From Pseudenterobacter timonensis (lineage in GTDB: Bacteria; Pseudomonadota; Gammaproteobacteria; Enterobacterales; Enterobacteriaceae): a DNA stretch of 64,000 bases. The notes beneath the pieces were generated by a model. That model worked only from the letters and a program-made list of their open reading frames with translations, was not told where the DNA came from and did no database searches. Position numbers and translations under genes: made by a program. Positions 61,891-64,000 of the stretch are shown one piece after another (position 1 is the stretch's first letter; the number at the start of each line of letters is the position of its first letter). The DNA is taken from assembly GCF_900021175.1 (NCBI RefSeq), contig NZ_FCOP01000010.1, positions 320,940 through 384,939 of the forward strand, in the 5' to 3' direction.

Positions 61891-63378
61891 ATGAGACCCT
61901 TAATTGAAGCGCGAGGCATCCATAAACAGTTCTCCGGCGTCCCGGTGCTCAAGGGCATCGACTTTACGCTGCGGGCCGGAGAGGTGCACGCCCTGATGGG
62001 CGGCAACGGCGCGGGTAAATCGACGCTGATGAAAATTATTGCCGGCGTGGAGTCGCCGGACAGCGGAGAGCTTAACGTAGCGGGGAAGGCTTTTTCCCGC
62101 CTGCGGCCCGGCCAGGCCCATCAGCTGGGGATCTATCTGGTGCCGCAGGAGCCGATGCTCTTTCCGAATCTCAGCGTGCGGGAAAATATTCTTTTTCGCC
62201 TGCCGCGGGAGAAGGGGCTGGAAAAGCGGCTGGCAGACAAACTGCAGCAGCTGCAGTGTCAGCTCCATCTGGATGCGGCCGCCAGTACGCTGGAGGTGGC
62301 GGATCAGCAGATGGTGGAGATCCTGCGCGGGCTGATGCGCGAGGCATCCATCCTGATCCTCGACGAGCCGACCGCCTCGCTCACCCCCGGCGAGACCGAG
62401 CGTCTCTTCCGCCAGATCCGCGCGTTACAGGGGGCCGGCGTGGGGATCGTCTTTATCTCCCATAAGCTGCCTGAAATCCGTCAGCTGGCCGACAGCGTCT
62501 CGGTGATGCGCGACGGCGCGGTGGTGCTGAGTGGGGAAACCGCCCGCTTCGACGATAACGCGCTGATCGCCGCCATGACCCCGGTCAGCCGCGAGCAGGG
62601 GCTCAGCGACACGCAAAAGCTCTGGCTGGCGTTGCCGGGCAATCGCCGTACCCAGCCGCAGGATTTCCCGGTGCTGCGGGTGGAAGATCTCACCGGGGAG
62701 GGGTTCATCGATCTTAACCTGGAGATCTACGCCGGGGAGATCGTCGGGCTGGCCGGACTGGTGGGCTCCGGGCGTACCGAATTTGCCGAAACGCTCTACG
62801 GCCTGCGCCCCTCGCGTGGCGGGCGGATCTGGCTGGAAAACCAGGAGATCGGCGCCGATCCCGTCGCCGCGCGGCTAAATAAGGGGCTTATTTACCTCCC
62901 GGAAGATCGTCAGGTTTCCGGTATGTTTCTTGATGCGCCGATCCGCTGGAACACGGTGGCGCTTAACGAGCCGTCGCTGTGGCAACAGCGCAAGCGCGAG
63001 GCGGCGGTTGTGGAGCGCTATCACCGGGCGCTGGGGATCAAGCTTAACCATCCCGATCAAACCGTGCGCACTCTCTCCGGCGGCAACCAGCAGAAGGTGC
63101 TGCTGGCGCGTTGTCTGGAGGCCAACCCGCTGCTGCTGATTGTGGATGAGCCGACGCGCGGCGTGGATGTCGCCGCCCGGGCCGATATCTACCAGCTTCT
63201 GAAAAGCGTGGCCGCGCAAAACGTGGCGGTGCTGATGATCTCCAGCGACATGGATGAATTTCCCGGTCTCGCCGATCGCGTGGTTGTGATGCATCAGGGA
63301 CGACTCAGCGGCGAACTGCCGCGCCACGCCGTCAGCCTCGACAGAATGATGACGCTCGCCTTTGGAGGGCAACCATGA
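61891..63378 (+). CDS. lsrA: Autoinducer-2 ABC transporter ATP-binding protein LsrA
   Basis: This 495-residue protein has two fused ABC ATPase domains that power AI-2 uptake. Domain 1: Walker [15 protein letters not shown] and Walker [10 protein letters not shown]. Domain 2 (from about 270) has a degenerate Walker A ([12 protein letters not shown]), signature LSGGNQQK and [12 protein letters not shown], as usual for sugar importers. The start ATG at 61891 lies 5 bases from CGGAG; ATGs at 61843 and 61888 are less likely. It overlaps lsrC by 4 bases (ATGA). Confidence 0.93.
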   Translation: MRPLIEARGIHKQFSGVPVLKGIDFTLRAGEVHALMGGNGAGKSTLMKIIAGVESPDSGELNVAGKAFSRLRPGQAHQLGIYLVPQEPMLFPNLSVRENILFRLPREKGLEKRLADKLQQLQCQLHLDAAASTLEVADQQMVEILRGLMREASILILDEPTASLTPGETERLFRQIRALQGAGVGIVFISHKLPEIRQLADSVSVMRDGAVVLSGETARFDDNALIAAMTPVSREQGLSDTQKLWLALPGNRRTQPQDFPVLRVEDLTGEGFIDLNLEIYAGEIVGLAGLVGSGRTEFAETLYGLRPSRGGRIWLENQEIGADPVAARLNKGLIYLPEDRQVSGMFLDAPIRWNTVALNEPSLWQQRKREAAVVERYHRALGIKLNHPDQTVRTLSGGNQQKVLLARCLEANPLLLIVDEPTRGVDVAARADIYQLLKSVAAQNVAVLMISSDMDEFPGLADRVVVMHQGRLSGELPRHAVSLDRMMTLAFGGQP

Positions 63379-64000
63379 GGAGCTTACTGAAAAACCGCGA
63401 GCTGAGTGCCTTTCTCGCGATCCTGGCGCTGTTTGGTGTGCTGGTGGTACTTAACCCGGCCTACCTGAGCCTGCAGACGCTGGGGATGATCTTCGCCAGC
63501 TCGCAAATTCTGATCCTGCTGGCGATCGGCGCCGCGCTGGTGATGCTGACGCGCAATATCGACGTCTCCGTCGGCTCAACGGTGGGGCTCTGCGCCATCG
63601 CGGTGGGAGTGGCGTTGAACAGCGGCTACAGCCTGCCGCTGGCGATGGGGTTTGCGCTGGCGGTCGGCGCACTGGCGGGGGCGTTTAACGGTCTGCTGGT
63701 GGTGGGGCTGCGCATTCCGGCGATTGTCGCCACGCTGGGTACGCTGGGGCTTTATCGCGGGGCGATGCTGCTCTGGACCGGCGGCAAGTGGATTGAGGGG
63801 CTTCCGCCATCGCTGAAATCACTCTCCGAACCGGTCGCCCTCGGCATCTCGCCGCTCGGCATCATGGTGCTCTGCCTGGCGGCAGGGGGGGCATGGCTGC
63901 TGGCGCGTACCGCCTTTGGCCGCGACTTTTACGCGGTGGGTGATAATCTCGCCGCCGCGCGTCAGCTTGGCGTGGCGGTGAACCGCACCCGCCTTATCGC
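63375..64000 (+). CDS. lsrC: Autoinducer-2 ABC transporter permease LsrC (N-terminal part)
   Basis: This is about the first 208 residues of a membrane permease, cut by the window end. It starts [24 protein letters not shown] and shows the family stretch [20 protein letters not shown] followed by [15 protein letters not shown], then [20 protein letters not shown] and [11 protein letters not shown]. With LsrD (outside) it forms the AI-2 channel. The ATGA overlap with lsrA supports translational coupling. Confidence 0.94.
   Translation, partial: MRSLLKNRELSAFLAILALFGVLVVLNPAYLSLQTLGMIFASSQILILLAIGAALVMLTRNIDVSVGSTVGLCAIAVGVALNSGYSLPLAMGFALAVGALAGAFNGLLVVGLRIPAIVATLGTLGLYRGAMLLWTGGKWIEGLPPSLKSLSEPVALGISPLGIMVLCLAAGGAWLLARTAFGRDFYAVGDNLAAARQLGVAVNRTRLI

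Overview
The window is chromosomal DNA from a member of the Enterobacteriaceae. Gene order and protein sequence closely follow the E. coli truB-rpsO-pnp to fadH segment. The repeats are also enteric: a 127-bp ERIC element, REP-type palindromes, and a GC-rich palindrome family related to 'CCCTCTCCCC..GGGGAGAGGG'. The mix of a gat operon at the rsmI-garD junction and an lsr operon next to fadH suggests an Enterobacter/Leclercia/Klebsiella-type relative rather than E. coli itself. I cannot name the species from sequence alone.

Layout. 1-7.8 kb: RNA and translation genes truB(partial)-rpsO-pnp-nlpI-yrbN-deaD, then mtr with a TrpR operator. 7.9-20.1 kb: yhbW, ubiV-ubiU divergent from ubiT-yhbS (O2-independent ubiquinone synthesis), yhbQ/yhbP/yhbO, yraR-yraQ, the envelope/replication operon lpoA-yraN-diaA-dolP, and rsmI. 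20.3-26.7 kb: complete galactitol operon gatYZABCD with its repressor gatR and clusters of CGAAAG operator-like motifs at both ends. 26.8-33.1 kb: galactarate genes garD and garPLRK, then RNase P RNA (rnpB). 33.8-38.8 kb: cysteine/serine genes dlsT(cyuP)-cyuA, an IS481-like element inserted inside a palindromic repeat, a 70-bp tandem array, and yhaK. 38.9-44.5 kb: yhaJ, yhaH, yqjG, yqjF, yqjDEK, yqjC, yqjA-mzrA. 44.9-50.5 kb: hexuronate genes exuR, exuT, uxaC-uxaA. 50.6-58.5 kb: sstT, alx with its leader riboswitch, ygjR, ygjP, rlmG, fadH. 58.6-59.1 kb: tandem array of ten 45-bp units. 59.1-64 kb: AI-2 genes lsrK, lsrR and divergent lsrA-lsrC (lsrC cut by the window end).

How the genes work together. 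Three sugar-acid/polyol pathways sit side by side: galactitol to tagatose-1,6-bisphosphate to triose phosphates (gat), galactarate to glycerate-2-phosphate and pyruvate (gar), and hexuronates toward KDG (exu/uxa, with uxaB outside the window). The lsr genes take up and phosphorylate autoinducer-2. The core genes look intact and ordinary. Compared with the E. coli layout as I remember it, tdc/yhaBC (between rnpB and dlsT), yhaL, yhaI and ygjV are missing.

The most unusual content is non-coding: a GC-rich palindrome family that has been tandemly amplified with a different, locus-specific linker at each site (54-bp, about 70-bp and 45-bp periods). One copy is split by an insertion sequence and one supplies the lsrK stop codon. 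I found no CRISPR array, tRNA, rRNA, prophage, defence island or clearly novel gene system.
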